Below are positions 63,020 through 64,000 of a DNA stretch of 64,000 nt, piece after piece (within the stretch, counting starts at the first letter, position 1; every line of letters starts with the position of its first letter). A program made the translations under genes and the position numbers. The notes below the pieces were generated by a model. The model did not search any database, was not told the DNA's origin, and saw nothing but the letters and a program-made list of their open reading frames with translations. Location: contig CAJLMA010000003.1 in the NCBI GenBank assembly GCA_905207705.1, forward strand, positions 62,001 to 126,000, written 5' to 3'. The DNA comes from an uncultured Prevotellaceae bacterium (lineage in GTDB: Bacteria; Bacteroidota; Bacteroidia; Bacteroidales; Muribaculaceae).

Positions 63020-64000
63020 TTACAATGTCACTTCACCACACAGTGAATAACTCAAGTATTTCTTCACACTCTCGGGAGGCAATCCCATGCCGAAAAGATA
63101 CATCATTTTTGTTATGGCAGCCTCGCTGGTTATGTCATGGCCGCTCACTACTCCGGCACGAGTCAGGCAGTTGCCGGTATCGTACAACGATGTGTGCACT
63201 CCGCCATTGACGCATTGTGTCACATTGAGAAGCACTATGCCACGCTGCACGGCATCCTTGATTGCGCTGACAAACCACGGATCGTCCGGCCCGTTTCCTG
63301 CCCCGAAAGTCTTCAGGACTATCCCTTTTATGTCGGGAGTGTTAAGCAGATAACGAAGCGTACTCTCTTTCATTCCCGGATTCAAATCGATGAACATGAC
63401 ATTGGGGTCCATGTTGTAACGCACTTTCAACGGCCTGCGGGATGGCACGCGGTAAAGGGCTTCCTCATTGAAGTGTATGCCGAGGCCTATCTTGGCCAAT
63501 GCTGGATAATTGTTGCTCTTGAACGCATTGAAATTGTCGGCGCTCATCTTTGTGCTGCGATTCCCTCGCCACAAGTAATTTTCAAACAAAATGGCTACTT
63601 CCCTCACCATAGGCTCTCCCGACTTGTCACGCGCCGCAGCTACTTGAAGTGCAGTTATAAGGTTCTCTTCACCGTCGGTTCGCACTTCTCCTATCGGCAA
63701 TTGCGACCCTGTGATTATGACCGGCTTATGTAGATTCTCAAGCATAAAGCTGAGAGCTGAAGCAGTAAATGCCATTGTGTCGGTGCCGTGAAGCACAACA
63801 AACCCGTCAAATACGTCATAATTATCTTCTATGGCCGATGCAATGTCGCTCCAATGCGACGGTGACATGTTGGCACTGTCTATCGGAGGATTGAATTGTA
63901 AGTTACTAATATCGTAATCAAGCATCTTTATCTTTGGCACATTATCAATAAGATGCGTAAAATCAAATGGTTGCAATGCTTTTGTGACCGGATTTTCTAT
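63020..64000 (-). CDS. Type I L-asparaginase, 5' end outside window
   Basis: The 326 codons seen lack the start; the frame is open to the edge with ENPVTKALQPFDF, the segment that follows the nucleophile loop in type I (cytoplasmic) asparaginases. The second catalytic motif is clear as GFVVLHGTDTMAFTASAL, with ITGSQLPIGEVRTDGEENL after it and the GNGP/CVNGGVHTSLYD segments. It hydrolyses asparagine to aspartate and ammonia. A TTG at 63976 can be read as a start but is inside the conserved region, so the real start is upstream of the window. It heads the operon with the triple-repeat and mscS genes. Confidence 0.92.
   Translation of the reverse strand: MENPVTKALQPFDFTHLIDNVPKIKMLDYDISNLQFNPPIDSANMSPSHWSDIASAIEDNYDVFDGFVVLHGTDTMAFTASALSFMLENLHKPVIITGSQLPIGEVRTDGEENLITALQVAAARDKSGEPMVREVAILFENYLWRGNRSTKMSADNFNAFKSNNYPALAKIGLGIHFNEEALYRVPSRRPLKVRYNMDPNVMFIDLNPGMKESTLRYLLNTPDIKGIVLKTFGAGNGPDDPWFVSAIKDAVQRGIVLLNVTQCVNGGVHTSLYDTGNCLTRAGVVSGHDITSEAAITKMMYLFGMGLPPESVKKYLSYSLCGEVTL

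Noticed and set aside
63976..63976. TTG as start of the asparaginase
   Set aside because: It lies inside the conserved PFDF region after the nucleophile loop; the frame stays open to the window edge.

Overview
The window looks like a chromosomal segment of a Bacteroidales bacterium, most plausibly a gut Muribaculaceae/Bacteroides-like organism (inference). Supporting evidence: promoters of the Bacteroidetes type (TTG, 19-21 bp, TAnnTTTG) recur before genes; the gene set includes a PorE-like component of the type IX secretion system (T9SS), a leucine-rich-repeat (LRR) protein with a T9SS-like C-terminal tail, DUF2027-Smr, DUF4836 and TIGR02757 proteins, a LytS/LytTR pair and a CvpA-SufBCDS iron-sulfur operon. 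No rRNA, tRNA, CRISPR array, prophage or insertion sequence was seen. Coding density is high, and most gaps hold only promoters and terminators.

Layout. 1-10.6 kb: end of a GH43-like glycosidase, an EFR1 flavodoxin/ferredoxin, DUF2027-Smr, a long QueA-family protein, a glycosyltransferase, a TIGR02757 protein, PorE-like lipoprotein, and a ribE-phosphoesterase-SPOR-GNAT operon. 10.9-20.4 kb: one long same-strand array with two outer-membrane porins, an imelysin lipoprotein, a di-heme DUF1111 lipoprotein, a one-heme lipoprotein, a RidA/chorismatase-like protein and a fused CcsBA haem ligase. It reads as a self-contained envelope iron/haem redox unit. An AraC regulator lies tail-to-tail with it. 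21.5-27 kb: cvpA-sufBCDS. 27-29.8 kb: an accessory patch with a frameshifted small lipoprotein, the LRR protein and a beta-helix-like pseudogene with an internal stop. 29.9-33.9 kb: phoH-purC, menG, pfkA. 34-41.8 kb: an RND efflux operon, divergent from a LytS/LytTR pair. 41.8-44.1 kb: an iron-dependent alcohol dehydrogenase and an esterase. 44.4-49.8 kb: argR-GNAT-argG-argC-argD-proC with a near-perfect ARG box in front. 49.9-52.4 kb: a P-type metal ATPase and a Fur-family regulator, divergent from a short ssb. 53-59.5 kb: DUF4836 lipoprotein, glycogen branching enzyme and a secreted GH31 glucosidase. 59.5-64 kb: an operon of type I asparaginase (5' end outside), a 741-residue triple-repeat membrane protein and an MscS-family channel.

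The most unusual non-coding signal is a family of palindrome-plus-promoter repeats. Three loci (before phoH, the LytS kinase and the alcohol dehydrogenase) each carry two copies 81-84 bp apart, and a single related copy precedes cvpA. In all three doublets the reading frame runs open from the repeat into the gene, which creates misleading N-terminal extensions and may create real ones.
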